Shown here: positions 30,025 through 40,944 of the stretch, piece by piece
Numbering within the stretch: the first letter of the stretch is position 1
Layout: every line of letters starts with the position of its first letter
From: DATKAS01 sp963773315
GTDB lineage: Bacteria; Actinomycetota; Acidimicrobiia; Acidimicrobiales; DATKAS01
Assembly: GCA_963773315.1 (NCBI GenBank)
Contig: CAVZAF010000005.1
Coordinates: 1 to 64,000 of the forward strand
DNA length: 64,000 bases
Direction of reading: 5' to 3'
The notes under the pieces: generated by a model
What the model saw: the letters and a program-made list of their open reading frames with translations, nothing else
What the model was told of the DNA's origin: nothing
Database searches by the model: none
Made by a program: the position numbers and the translations under genes

Positions 30025-31788
30025 ATGGCGCGACTACTCTCGGTGAACGTCGGACTTCCGCGCGACATCGCGTGGAAAGGCCGCACCGTGCACACCGCGA
30101 TCTGGAAGGAGCCGGTACGTGGCCGCTGTCGCGTCGGCCGATTGAATCTGGACGGAGACGGTCAAGGCGACCTGGCTGGCCACGGGGGCGAGCAGCGCGC
30201 CGTCTTCGTCTACCAGATCGAATCGTATGCGTATTGGCAGGCGCAGCTGAAAAGAAGCGACTTCGTCCACGGACAGTTCGGCGAGAACTTCACGATCGAA
30301 GGATTGCCTGACGATGTCGTGAGCATCGGCGATCGCTATGAGATCGGCAGCGCGCTCTTCGAGGTCACGCAACCTCGCGTCACCTGTTACCGCGTTGGCA
30401 TCCGGATGAACGAGGCCCGCATGCCGGCGCTGCTGACATCCAGCGGACGACCGGGATTCTACTTCCGGGTGCTCCGGGGAGGTGAAGTCGGCTCCGGCGA
30501 CGAAATCGTGAAGGTCGGCGAGGCGAAGGAGCGGATGACCGTTGCGGAGATCAACGCGCTCCTCTATTCGCGCAGTCACCCTCGCGATCGCCTGGAATGC
30601 GCCTTGCGAATCGAAGCCCTGTCGCCAGGATGGCGGGCATCGTTCGAGGCGTTGCTGCAGAGCCACGCGACCGCGACAGGCCGTGGGAACGCGGGACTCG
30701 TGCCGGCCGCGGCGGCACATCCGGCCCAACCCGGATTTCGGCCGCTGAGGGTTACGGCGATCGATCGGGAGTGCGTGGATGTTCTGTCGCTGACGCTGCA
30801 GAGCCCGGATGGCCAGTCGTTGCCAACGGCGCTTCCCGGTCAGTACGTCGTCTTGCGTCTTCATCCGATCGCCGGCGGCCCGCCACTGTTTCGCAGCTAT
30901 TCGCTCTCGGGGCCCGCATCCACGGAGCGCTATCGGATCAGCGTGAAGATTGAGCCGAACGGAGCGGCTGGCGCCTATTTGCAGGACGACGTCGCCGTTG
31001 GCGACGTGCTCGACGTCAGCTCTCCACGCGGAAGCTTCATCCTGCAGCCCGGCGAGGGGCCGGTTGTGCTGCTCAGCGCGGGCATCGGATCGACGCCTGT
31101 TCTGGCGATGCTGCACGCTCTCGCAGCGACCAGATCGACGCGGCAGGTCCTGTGGCTCTACGGCGCGCGCGACGGTCAGCATCATCCATTTGCCGCCCAG
31201 GTCCGTCGCCTGATGCTCGCGCTCACGCACGGCCGCAGCTATGTCTGCTACAGCAGCCCGGGCCCGCGTGACAGGATGATTGAGGATTTCGACGCGACCG
31301 GTCACCTGTCGCGAGCCGTGTTCGACGAGGTTGGCATCCCACGAGATGCTGATGTCTACCTCTGCGGGCCGACGGGCTTCATGGCAGCGATGAAGGAGGC
31401 GCTCGCCGCACTCGGCGTAACGCCCGAGCGGATTCACGTCGAGATCTTCGGCGGCGGCGAGTCGATGACACCTGGTGTCGTCGGCGGGGTGACGCGAGCT
31501 CCACATCCTCCCGAGCACGTCGCCAACACGGGGGCGCTGGTGTCGTTCGCGCGCAGCGGGATCGCGGCACACTGGAACGCGACGGCCTATCAGAGCCTGC
31601 TGGAATTGGCGGAAGCGTGCGATGTCCCGGTGCGCTGGTCGTGCCGGACCGGTGTGTGTCACAACTGTGAGAGTGGCCTGGTTTCCGGGACGGTCGTCTA
31701 CGGACCCGAACCGCTCGACAGACCGGCGGAGGGCAACCTGCTCGTCTGCTGTTCCCAACCAGTTGGCGACATCGTCGTCGACCTGTGA
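30025..31788 (+). CDS. MOSC / FAD-NAD reductase / 2Fe-2S fusion oxidoreductase
   Basis: A single intact gene. I choose ATG 30025 (MARLLSVNVGLPRD) with GGAG just upstream; an earlier ATG at 29998 is possible. Residues about 1-220: MOSC domain of the YiiM type, with CYRVGIRMNEARMPALL carrying the conserved cysteine. Next a ferredoxin-reductase unit: FAD motif FRSYSLSGPA, NAD motif LLSAGIGSTPVLAML, and CGPTGFMAAMKEAL. The last about 90 residues are a plant-type 2Fe-2S domain: CRTGVCHNCESGLVSG and CCSQP. MOSC proteins bind molybdenum cofactor sulfide or reduce N-hydroxylated compounds (YiiM); the fusion would supply its own electrons. Confidence 0.93.
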   Translation: MARLLSVNVGLPRDIAWKGRTVHTAIWKEPVRGRCRVGRLNLDGDGQGDLAGHGGEQRAVFVYQIESYAYWQAQLKRSDFVHGQFGENFTIEGLPDDVVSIGDRYEIGSALFEVTQPRVTCYRVGIRMNEARMPALLTSSGRPGFYFRVLRGGEVGSGDEIVKVGEAKERMTVAEINALLYSRSHPRDRLECALRIEALSPGWRASFEALLQSHATATGRGNAGLVPAAAAHPAQPGFRPLRVTAIDRECVDVLSLTLQSPDGQSLPTALPGQYVVLRLHPIAGGPPLFRSYSLSGPASTERYRISVKIEPNGAAGAYLQDDVAVGDVLDVSSPRGSFILQPGEGPVVLLSAGIGSTPVLAMLHALAATRSTRQVLWLYGARDGQHHPFAAQVRRLMLALTHGRSYVCYSSPGPRDRMIEDFDATGHLSRAVFDEVGIPRDADVYLCGPTGFMAAMKEALAALGVTPERIHVEIFGGGESMTPGVVGGVTRAPHPPEHVANTGALVSFARSGIAAHWNATAYQSLLELAEACDVPVRWSCRTGVCHNCESGLVSGTVVYGPEPLDRPAEGNLLVCCSQPVGDIVVDL

Positions 31789-31809
31789 CGCCTCATTGCT
31801 GACTCGCCG

Positions 31810-32130
31810 CTACCGAGAGCGTGCAGGCGCAACATCTACGCCCGCGATCTTCGCCCGATCGATGGCCGCCTTGATGAAGCCCGAGACGCGCATCTCATCG
31901 ACAAAGCCCGCGAGCGCGTCGAGCTTGGCGCGTTCGCCGGTGTTGACGATGAAGGACTGCTGCACCTCCATGAAGCTATCCGGCAGTGCGCGCAGCCGGC
32001 CCGGTGCCCCTGCGGCCGCGTCAAGGGCCCGCTGTCGGTTCACCGCGAACGCGTCCACTTCGCCGCCGGTCAGAAGCATTTCCACCACGGCCGGCGGGGG
32101 CATCGTCGGGAACACGCGCACGCGTGCGTT
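31810..32130 (-). pseudogene. ABC-type substrate-binding protein, C-terminal fragment
   Basis: About 103 residues that match only the end of a periplasmic amino-acid-type binding protein: RVFPTMPPPAVVEMLLTGGEVD, VQQSFIVNTGERAKL, and FVDEMRVSGFIKAAIDRA. The N-terminal two thirds and the signal peptide are absent. The fragment is cut at about 32130, where a cupin gene on the other strand also loses its 5' end. Remnant of a gene after deletion, or an assembly join. Confidence 0.7.
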
Positions 32131-32431
32131 CGTCGCCGCACCACAGAATCACAAGATCCTGTTCGAAAACGACGAGGTGCGCATCCTCGAGGTGAACATT
32201 CCACCGGGCACGCGCGAGCCCTTCCACGCGCACCGCCACCCCAGCGCCATCTACCTGCAGTCGTCGCCGCACCTGGTCGAACACCTGGAAGACGGCACCA
32301 CGAACGACATGGGCAACCGTCCCGACGGCCTCGCTCGATTCATCCCCGTCAGCCCGCCCCACTCGCTCGAGAATCTGGATCCGTCGAAGCCGCTGAAGGC
32401 GATTCGCGTCGAGCTGAAGAAAGCGCGCTAG
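32130..32431 (+). pseudogene. Cupin-domain protein lacking its start
   Basis: About 100 residues of a small cupin: HKILFENDEVRILEVNIPPG, then FHAHRHPSAIYL with the HxH metal ligands, and RFIPVSPPHSLENLD. Ends at 32431. No ATG, GTG or TTG lies in frame before the conserved part; upstream sequence is the antisense of the binding-protein fragment. The signal peptide normally expected is missing. Possibly still translated from an unseen start, but more likely truncated. Confidence 0.65.
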
Positions 32432-32451
32432 AGCGAGCCCTACACGTCCGG

Positions 32452-33499
32452 TTACCGGTGCTGCTCAACTCGCCGGTCGATCCACGCGAGCAGCCAGTCG
32501 GCAATCGCCAGGCTGTTCTTATCCTGCATCAGCATGTGCGAATTGCCGTGGAATCCGACGTCGGGCAGCATCACGAGTTCGGCGCGAGCGCCAGCCTTGA
32601 CGGCGGCCTGCACGAACGCCCGGCACAGATCGAGCCGCGCCGACCAGCGGGGCGACAGCGCAACGTAGTCGCCAAACAGTACCAGGACGGGCACGTTCGC
32701 GTAGGGTCGCATGTCATCGGTCGCGGCCGGACAGGCGCCCGGTTCGATGGCCACAATCCCGGCGATGCCGGCAGTGCTCACCGCGGCAGCCTGAAACGGA
32801 TAGATGCCCGATTGCGAGTGGCTCACCAGCACGGTGCCGTTCACGCGCTGCGCGAGTTCCGATAAGGCCGGCACCGTCGGGTTGGGCGTCGGGAGCGCCT
32901 CGACCCAATCCGGCACCATCTGCTTCCAGAACTCCGCTTCGGCTTCGAGCGGAAACTGCTGGCCGGGAAAGACCTTCGGGTATTCCGGTCCGAACCTGAA
33001 CACGGCCCACGCTTCTTCGTGTGAGACGAAGGAGATTGACGGCAGTCGATCATGCCGCGGCATCACCAAGTTTCACGCCGTTGATGGCCGACGGGTTCGC
33101 GGCAGAACGCCCCCGCGACGCCTGATCGATCACGTAGACGCCGCGCCCCTTCCGAACGAAATACTCATCCCACCCCATGCGGCCGTCTGGCGTCGTTTCC
33201 CAGGTCTTGCCCGTGAGGCAGCAGCCATGAATCAGCGTGAGCGGACGACCGGTGGCGCCCACGGGGATCTGGTATCGGACGTAGACCTGATCGACCGTGA
33301 CGGTGCCCTTCGGCGCGCGGGCGGCGGTGCTGGAGAGCGTGTCCGAGTGGACGTCGTGTCCGCCGACGAAGAAGCTGCCTTGCCTCTCCACGTGAAGCGG
33401 AGGCACGTTCGGGTCGGTCGCCTGCTGGGCGAGAAGCGGCACTGCCAACAGGACCACCGCGGCGATGGGCACCATGCGACGTGACCGGCTGGGCATCAT
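32452..33499 (-). CDS. Secreted alpha/beta-hydrolase (esterase)
   Basis: About 350 residues. Start ATG 33499 with signal peptide (MVPIAAVVLLAVPLLAQQA). Oxyanion-type motif LTLIHGCCLTGKTWETT near residue 85, nucleophile motif VSHSQSGIYPF with the serine elbow, acid near VLFGDYVA and the histidine in VGFHGNSHML. One frameshift near 33055. Esterases of this kind act on small esters; the substrate is unknown. The gene converges on the truncated cupin at 32431. Confidence 0.85.
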
Positions 33500-33639
33500 T
33501 CTTCACTCCTGGTTGTTGCTGCGCCGAGGCGTGTCCGCGAGTGAGCCTCAAGTGGCTGATTATATGGGGCGTCAGGCGTCCGAGGGGCGACTAACCCTGA
33601 GTGACGCGCAAGGGTAGAGCGATTCGGGCACCCAGCCAC

Positions 33640-34300
33640 TCAACTACCAAATTCAGTTGGAATCTCTGTCCAACGCTCTCGTCTCGTGTAGAAGAGCGGC
33701 TTCCGGTCGGGAAACGCCTTCTTGAACGCGCGGTACCTGGCCCTCAGCTCGTTGACGCGCCGGTTCGATCGACACGGATCGTGCCGATGTGGATAGTCGA
33801 GCAGCATCCGCTCCACCTTCCACACGTTCGTGTCCGCCAGTCGCCAGTCGTACGTCCCCATCACGCGCAGGTCGACGACCGCGTACCCGGTGATGCGCCC
33901 GGTGAGATCGATGTACGGATCGAAGTAGCTCAGCGCGAGCGCCCGCGGCGTGGCGAACACGGGCCTGCGGCCATGCAGGCCGGGATCGCGCGACCGCGCG
34001 ACCGATCCCCATCGGCCCGCCCGCCGATAGACGAAGATCACGTGGTCGAGTTCGTCGATCGACTCGAAGCTCAGGACGAGTGGCGGATACCCGTGCTGCT
34101 CGAGCACCACGGCGGCAAACAGCGCCGCCTCGAGGCAATGGGCGCACCCGTGGCGGACGACGCCGCGGAAGCTGCGCAGGGTGGCGCGGCCGTGCGGTTC
34201 CTGGTTGTACGGGAGCTGATTCAGATAGCGCTGGACGGCAAGCGGCGTCGAGAGGCGGGCGATGCAGGCGTCGCTCGCGCGCCGAGAACGCGACGGTCAT
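33640..34300 (-). CDS. Transglutaminase-like conserved protein
   Basis: About 220 residues from ATG 34300, which overlaps the SCO1 stop as ATGA, so it is translationally coupled. After correcting a frameshift near 34270 the protein reads RLSTPLAVQRYLNQLPYNQE, then a Cys-His-containing helix HGCAHCLEAALFAAVVLEQHG, and ELDHVIFVYRRAGRWGSVAR with a later conserved RALALSYFDPYIDLTG. The C...H...D arrangement fits a transglutaminase-type fold; catalysis is not shown. Family known in bacteria but uncharacterised. Another frameshift near 34110. Confidence 0.72.
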
Positions 34301-35161
34301 GCCACCGATCGCAGGTCGTCCAGGACCTGCGCCGGCGTCCACTCGTTGCCCGTATACACCTTCACCAGCTTGCCGTTCGCGTCGACGATCGCCGTCCGCA
34401 GGTTGTGCGTGATGTTCGAGCGGATCGTTCAGCGCGCGCGAGACCGAGACGCCGAAGCGGGCGCGAACCGGTCGATCTCGTCGCGGTCGCCGGTGAAGAA
34501 CGTCCATCGCGACGGATCGGCGGACGAGCTCGCGCGCGTGCTTCTTCAGAACCGGCGGCGTGTCGGTGATCGGGTCGAAGCTGACGCTGACGAGGTGCAC
34601 CTTCTTCAGCGCCGGGTCGCTCTTGATGGCCTGCTGGATCGACGCGAAGTGCCGATCCATCAGCGGACAGAACGTGGGAAGCGGGCACGTGGTGTAGATG
34701 AACGTGATGGCGACCGGCGACCCCTTGAACGAGCTGAAGCGCTGCTTCTGGCCGTCCTGGTCGACGAACTCCATGTCCGGGACGGCATCGCCGGTCTTGA
34801 GCAGCTCGAATCCGGACGACGCCGACGGTGCCTCCGCTGCGGCGGCTTCTCGATCGGGGCCTGGCCGACCTTCTTCACGGCCGTCAGGTACGCGTCGTTC
34901 GACACGATGACGAGCGTGGCGTTCATCAGATCGCCGGGCGCGACGCCGTTCAGCAGATCGGGCGTCCTTCACCTTGTAGGGCATCGTCATCGCCGGCATG
35001 AGGCCCTTGATCTCGTCGTGCTTGATCGTCGCCTGCTGATGGTCGGCGGCCACCTCGAGGACCTGGCCCTGCAGCGCGTAGCTGCGCTCCGCGGGTGGTG
35101 AGCGCAGCAGCCAACCACGGTTCCGGCCAAGCAGAAGAGACAAAAGGATATGAGGACGCAT
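34297..35161 (-). CDS. CusF-like / SCO1 copper protein
   Basis: About 285 residues; start ATG 35161. The N-terminus, after a frameshift, contains a likely lipobox (LLLAGTVVGC), so probably a lipoprotein. Residues about 30-110 form a CusF-like copper-binding unit (EIKGLMPAMTMPYKVKD). The rest is SCO1/SenC: TFIYTTCPLPTFCPLMDRHF has the Cys pair CxxxxCP, and the conserved histidine lies in the region NITHNLRT near 34420. SCO1 delivers copper to cytochrome oxidase CuA. Frameshifts near 35090, 34960, 34850, 34520 and 34430. Confidence 0.88.
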
Positions 35162-35185
35162 ATCAAATAGTTTACAGTCGACGCG

Positions 35186-35889
35186 ATGATTTGGGTCGGT
35201 ACGTCCGGCTACAACTACCCCGAGTGGAAGGGCAGCTTCTATCCTCAGGATCTCGCGGCGGCAAAGATGCTGCCGTACTACGCCGCGCGGTTCCCCACGG
35301 TCGAGATCAACTACACGTTCTACCGGATGCCGACCGAGAAGCTCGTGGCGGGATGGGCGGCGCAGACGCCGTCACCCTACAAGCTGACGCTCAAGGCGCC
35401 GAGGCGCATCACGCACGACAGTCGGCTGAAGGACTGCGGCGAGCTCGTGACGCGGTTCTGCAGGTTGCCGCCACGCTCGGCGACAAGCTCGGCGCGCTCC
35501 TGTTTCAGCTGCCGCCGTTTGCCAGGAAGGATCTGGCGCTGTTCGACGCATTCCTGTCGGATCTCCCAGCGGACACCCGCGCCGCGTTCGAATTCCGGCA
35601 CGCCTCTTGGCTCGACGATGAAGTATTCGAGCGTCTCCAGAAGCGTAACCTCGCGCTTTGCGTGGCCGACAGCGAGAAGATGTCCACGCCGGTTCGCCTC
35701 ACCGCCGACTACGCGTACTTCCGCCTCCGCGACGAGGGCTACACGCCCGACGACGTCCAGCGCTGGGCCGATACGATCGCCCGGGAGACAAGCGCATGTC
35801 GCGAGGTGTTCGTCTACTTCAAGCACGAGGAGCAGGGGAAGGGACCCGAGCTGGCAAAGATGCTGATGCAGCATCTCGGCCTCCTTTAA
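35186..35889 (+). CDS. DUF72 (YecE-like) family protein
   Basis: About 235 residues from ATG 35186: IWVGTSGYNYPEWKGSFYPQ is the classic N-terminal signature, with the VEINYTFYRMPT block and later FEFRHASWLD, and VFVYFKHEEQGKGPELA at the end. One frameshift near 35465 (TTCTGCAGG missing a C). TIM-barrel family of unknown activity. It is divergent from the SCO1 gene by 24 bases. Confidence 0.92.
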
Positions 35890-35909
35890 CTGCCGTTCGA
35901 AGAACGCGT

Positions 35910-37494
35910 ATGATGAGCGGCATGGCCGAGCCGCTCATCATTGCGAAGACTGCCACCGGTACGGATCTCCAGCTCCTTCCGGCACTTGCCAACCGGCACG
36001 GATTGATCACGGGTGCGACGGGCACCGGCAAGACGGTGTCTCTGCAGCTGCTCGCGGATCGCTTTTCGTCTATCGGCGTGCCCGTCTTCCTGGCCGACGT
36101 CAAAGGCGATCTGTCGGGCGTTGCGGCCGCGGGCGCGCTGACACCGAAACTAGCCGACCGCCTGAAGGCGATTCAGGCGACGCCGCCCGACTTCCATGCC
36201 AACCCAGTCGTTTTCTGGGACGTGTTCGGGCGCCGGGGTGTGCCCGTTCGCGCGACCATATCCGACGTTGGGCCGCTGCTGCTCGGCCGCCTGCTGGGAC
36301 TCAACCCGACGCAGCAGGGCGTGCTCGCGATCGTGTTCAAGATCGCGGACGACAACGGGCTCCTTCTGCTCGACCTGAAGGACCTTCGGGCGATGCTGCA
36401 GTTTGTCGCCGACAACGCCCGTCAGTTTCAGACGCAGTACGGCAACGTCTCGTCCGCGTCGGTCGGTGCGATTCAGCGGGGCCTCCTCGAAATCGAGCAG
36501 CAGGGCGGCAACTCGTTCTTCGGCGAGCCTATGCTGGACGTCGACGACCTGCTGCAGACCGACAGCAAGGGCCGCGGCATGATCAACGTGCTGTCGGCGG
36601 AGGAGCTGATCCGCTCGCCCGAAGCTGTACGCGACATTTCTGCTTTGGATGCTGTCGGAGCTGTTCGAGCGGCTGCCGGAGGTCGGGGACCCGGAGAAAC
36701 CGACGCTGGTCTTTTTCTTCGACGAAGCGCACCTGCTGTTCGACGACGCCTCGTCGGCGCTCGTGGAGAAGATCGAACAGGTCGTCCGGTTGATTCGATC
36801 CAAAGGCGTCGGCGTGTACTTCGTGACGCAGAGCCCGTCGGATATTCCCGACAGCGTGCTCGGGCAGCTCGGAAACCGCGTGCAGCACGCGCTCCGCGCG
36901 TTCACGCCGCGCGATCAGAAGGCCGTCAAAGTAGCCGCGGATACCCTGCGCAAGAATCCCGCGATCGACACCGAGCGCGTGATCACCGAGCTCGCGGTCG
37001 GTGAGGCCCTGATCTCGATGTTGGACGCGAAGGGCAGTCCCACAGTGACCGAACGAGCCTGGCTCATGCCGCCGTCGTCGCAGATTGGGCCGATCACGGA
37101 TGCCCAGCGCGCCGAGGTGCGCAAGGCGGGAACGACGATGTACGGGCACTACGATCAGGCGGTCGATCGGGAGTCGGCGTACGAGAAGCTGAGTGCGCGG
37201 ACGGCGGCAAAGGTGGGGGGGACCGCGCAGGGGCCGGTTGCTCCGCCGCCGACAGGGAGCACGCCGCCCGTCGCCGCGCCCGGTGCACCCGCTCCGCAAG
37301 CAGGTTCGCAAATGGGCGAAATCGTGGCCGGCTTGTCGGGCATCCTGTTCGGCACGACGGGACCGAGAGGCGCGCATCACGACGGTCTGGTCGATGCCGC
37401 CGCCAAGAGCGCCGCACGCTCGCTGGGCTCGACCGTCAGCCGTGCGATTGTTCGAGGCACCCTGGGGTCGATTCTGGGCGGCTCCCGGCGCTGA
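35910..37494 (+). CDS. HerA-type P-loop ATPase, DUF853/YjgR
   Basis: About 528 residues, ATG 35910. Walker A: LITGATGTGKTVSLQLLAD; Walker B: LVFFFDEAHLLFDDA; arginine-finger and sensor regions follow (YFVTQSPSDIPDSVLGQLGNRVQ). A long Pro/Ala linker then a hydrophobic C-terminal tail (AIVRGTLGSILGGSRR). One frameshift near 36635. Function unknown in the family; related to HerA DNA-translocating ATPases. The last 59 bases overlap the convergent YheT-like gene. Confidence 0.92.
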
Positions 37495-38506
37495 CGGACC
37501 GCTCGACGAAATCCACGATCGCGCCTTCCGCCCAGTAGCCGTCATCTTCGCCAGACGCCTGCCCGACGAATCCGCAGTGGCCGCCGTGCTGGCAGAGCCG
37601 CAGATCGATGTACGGGTTGGCCGACATGCGCGGGTCCGTGAACGGCCGCGACGGCACGAAGGGGTCGTCTTCGGCGGTGATGACGAGCGCGGGCACGCGG
37701 ACGCGGTCGATGATGCGCATCGCGCTCGCCCGATGGTAGTAGTCCGATGCATCGCGGAAGCCGAAGTACGGGGCCGTGTACACGTCGTCGAACTCGCGCA
37801 CGCTGCGGATGGCGTCAAGCCTCCGCAGATCGAAGTGACCGGGCCGGGCGCGCTCCTTTCGTCGCATGCGTCGTTTCAGATCCTTGACGAAGTTCCACTG
37901 ATACAGAACGTTGCCCGGCCGTTCGAGCGCATCGACGCACTCGGCGATTTCGACGATGGGCGAGACGGCCGCGACGGCGCGGAGCGCGGCGGGGGCATGG
38001 TCGCCATACTCGGCGGCCAGCTTCAGCGCGAGGTTTCCCCCAAGCGAGTAGCCGGCGACGGCAATCGCCGGCAGGCCGTCGATCTCAACGAGCTCGTGGA
38101 TGACGTGCGCGACGTCCGCCGTCAGGCCTGAATGAAAGAGGCCCGCGGACAGATGCTCGGTGTCGCCGCAATTGCGCTGGTTGAGCCGCACGACGTTGTA
38201 CGCCTCGGGCAAAGGCCTTCGTGGCGAGGCCGCGCATATAGTGCGCGTCGGCGCGATCCGTTGAGGCCGTGCAGGGCGAGCAGGGTCGGATGCTCCCACG
38301 CCCGCGGCTGCCAGTGACACAGGGCGAGCACGCGGTTGTCCGCGTCAACGTCGAAATAGCGGGGCGTCGGCGCGGGCAGGCGTGGGAAAGTACCTGGGAT
38401 TGCCCCAGCTGAAGAGCGTCATGAGGTGGCCGCTCCGCAGCGAGGGACGTGGAACGAAAGGGAACGCGCCGGCCGCCATTCGAAGTAGTGTACCGGACGC
38501 AAACAT
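37436..38506 (-). CDS. YheT-type alpha/beta hydrolase
   Basis: About 355 residues. Candidate starts: ATG 38506 or 38479. N-terminus: FVPRPSLRSGHLMTLFSWGN, matching the family's leader. Then the oxyanion region TLLALHGLNGSDR, nucleophile in VAGYSLGGNLALKLAAEYG, Asp in ITAEDDPFVP and His in HGGHCGFVG. Frameshifts near 38385, 38250 and 38205. Cytoplasmic hydrolase of unknown substrate. Its end overlaps the HerA-like gene by 59 bases. Confidence 0.87.
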
Positions 38507-40864
38507 GTTCTCAGTGTCCAAGTCATCCGCGCGCTCGGTGTGGCTTGTTTGACCCTGTGTCTCGGTGTCTCTGTGGCGGCGTGCCGGCGGCCCGCCGAGC
38601 CGCCGCCTCGGCCCCTGCGGTTGGGCCGACTGCAGGAACGCTGACCGTCCCGGGCGTATCCGCCCCGGTGAGGGTCGTTCGAGATCGATGGGGCGTCCCG
38701 CACATCTACGCGTCAACGACTGAGGATTTGTTTTTCGCGCAGGGATTCGTGCAGGCGGAGGACCGTCTGTTTCAGATGGACTTATGGAGGCGCGCATCGC
38801 AGGGTCATCTGGCGGAGGTGCTCGGATCGAACTTCATCGGCCGGGACGCGATGACGAGACGGATGCAATATCGCGGCGACCTGAATGTCGAGTGGTCCAG
38901 CTATGGACCCGACACCAAGGCCATCGCTGATGCGTTCGTCCGCGGCGTCAACGCGTGGATCGCCATCGCGCGCGCGCGTCCGCCGGAGGAGTTCGTCCTG
39001 GCTGGATGGCTTCCGGAGTTCTGGGAACCGGAGGACCTGCTCAGCCGGGCAGACGGATTCGTTTCGAGCGGGAACGCACTGTCGGAAGTGTTCCGCGCGC
39101 GGCTGACAGCCGCGGTTGGCGCCGGCCCGGGCCGACCAACTGCTCGGCGGATCAGCGACGCGTTCGGGAGAGATCGATCCGGCGGTCGTCACCTTCGCGG
39201 TCGGCGACGCGCTGCGGCAGGTCGGCGCGCCTGCGTTTTTCGCCGCGCTCGCCGGACCGATGGCCGGGAGCGGCAGTAACGCCTGGGCGATTTCGAGGAA
39301 TCGATCGGCGACCGGAGAACCGTTCGTGGCGGTCGATCCGCATCGGCCCCTGGCACACCCGTCCCTTCGCTACCTGGTGCATTTGTCGGCGCCAGGCTGG
39401 AATGTCATCGGTGCGACCGCGCCGTGGATGCCCGGCGTCGCCATTGGCCACACCAACCGCGTCGCCTGGGGGATGACGGCGTTCGACGTCGACACCGAGG
39501 ACCTTTATGTCGAGCGTCTGAATCCCGACAACCCGCATCAGATCAAGGACCAGGGCGGCTGGCGAAACACGACGGTCGTGACGGAGTCGCTGTGGGTCAA
39601 AGGACGCCGCAATCCGGTTCTCGTCCAGCGCGAATACACGCCTCATGGTGTCGTGGTCGCGGTTGATAGCGAACAGCATCTCGCGTTCACCGTTCGCTGG
39701 AGCGGGTCGGAGCCCGGGACCGCAAGCGAGCTGGCGGCGCTGGGCCTGGATCGGGCGGACTCTGCCAATGAGTTCCGCGACGCGCTTCAGCGGTGGCGGA
39801 TGCCGGCCGTTGAGGTCGTATACGCAGAGCGTGGTGGCGCCATTGGATCCCAGGTGGCCGCCTTTGCGCCGGTCCGGCGCGGATGGGAGGGCATGGCGCC
39901 TGTCCCCGGGTGGAACGGCCAGTATGAATGGACAGGCTGGCAGACGGCAGACGCCCTTCGTCGCGGATCGGACAGTGCGGCCGGCTATGTCGTGTCAGCG
40001 AATGACAGCCGGCCCCGGCTCGAACGGTTGCGCGACGTGCTGGCGCAGCCTCGGGCGCTGAGCCTCGACGACTCCAGGCTGCTGCAGCAGGACGTGCGTG
40101 CGGCAAATGCCGGCCATCTGATCCCGTTGCTCGCGCATTTGCACGCTGTGCGAGTCGATGTGGAGCGGGCGCGCAGGGAGCTACTGGGCTGGGATCGCCT
40201 GGTGGCCGCGGATTCAGCGGCCTCGACCCTTTACGTGCTGTGGGAGCGAGCGGCCAAACGGATGCTTGTCGAGAGGCGGACGCCCATGGCCCTGGTCGAC
40301 GAGTTTCTGGCGCGGGACCGAGACGCGCTTGTGCCCGCTTTGGTCAGCCCCTCGTCGGTCTGGTTCGACGGGGACATCGTGAAGGCGCGGGACACACTGC
40401 TCCTCGGCGCGTTGACATCGGCGGTGGATGAACTCGCCGCGCGCGGCGGCGTGGACGCGCCCGACAACCTGTGGGGCCGACTCCATGTGACCCTTTTCGC
40501 GCATCCGTTGGGCATCACCGACGTGACCCGAAGGCGCTTCAACATCGGGCCGTTTCCGAACTCCGGGTACGTGGACACGGTGATGTCTACTGCCGGCCGC
40601 GGGCTCGAGGCATCGGTCGGCGCGTCGTTCCGCGCAATCTTCGATACCGGGGACTGGGATCGATCCGTCGCGCAGAATGCGCCTGGGCAGTCGGGCTATC
40701 CTGCGAGCGCGCATTTCAGGGACCTGGCGGCGTCGTGGGCTGCCGGGGAGTATTTCCCGCTCGCGTTCAGCGATGCCGCTGTTCAGCGCGAGGCCGAATC
40801 GACGCTGACGCTTGTGCCACGACGATCAACGCAGAGCCCGCAGAGCCCGCAGAGATCGAATTAA
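38505..40864 (+). CDS. Penicillin acylase family protein
   Basis: Ntn hydrolase of about 780 residues that cleaves amides after self-processing. The lead region VACLTLCLGVSVAAC in one frame is a lipobox-type signal; the exact start is uncertain because a frameshift lies near 38600. Domain features: VRDRWGVPHIYASTTEDLFFAQ, then the alpha chain, a frameshift near 39125, and the beta chain start with the nucleophile serine in AGSGSNAWAIS. Beta-chain blocks: AIGHTNRVAWGMT, FTVRWSGSE, PFPNSGYVDTVM. The C-terminal tail RRSTQSPQSPQRSN is coded by a palindromic repeat arm. Substrate unknown. Confidence 0.9.
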
Positions 40865-40900
40865 CTCTGCGATCTCAGCGAGCTCCGCGTTGATCGTCGT
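40821..40900. repeat. Palindromic repeat, CGCAGAG type
   Basis: Left arm 40821-40856 (GACGATCAACGCAGAGCCCG...) and right arm 40865-40900 (complement ending GTTGATCGTC). The left arm codes the last residues of the penicillin acylase and the loop holds its TAA stop. Nearly identical in outer sequence to the copy at 47653-47731. Confidence 0.88.
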
Positions 40901-40921
40901 GATCTGCCGGCAGCGACCCCA

Positions 40922-40944
40922 GCAGGTCTAAAGACCTGCGCTAC
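40922..40944 (+). repeat. REP-like stem-loop GCAGGTC-TAAA-GACCTGC-GCTAC
   Basis: Perfect 7-base arms, 4-base loop, tail GCTAC. The tail's CTA on the plus strand is the complement of the TAG stop of the diheme cytochrome gene on the minus strand. Same layout as 55104-55126 but with a different stem sequence. Confidence 0.75.

Noticed and set aside
30034..31758. A 574-residue minus-strand frame opposite the MOSC fusion
   Set aside because: No recognisable motif; the plus-strand protein is intact and fully assigned.
38505..38507. A shared CATG start for the YheT-like gene and the penicillin acylase
   Set aside because: ATG reads on both strands, but neither start has clear ribosome-site support, and the acylase signal peptide lies in another frame.
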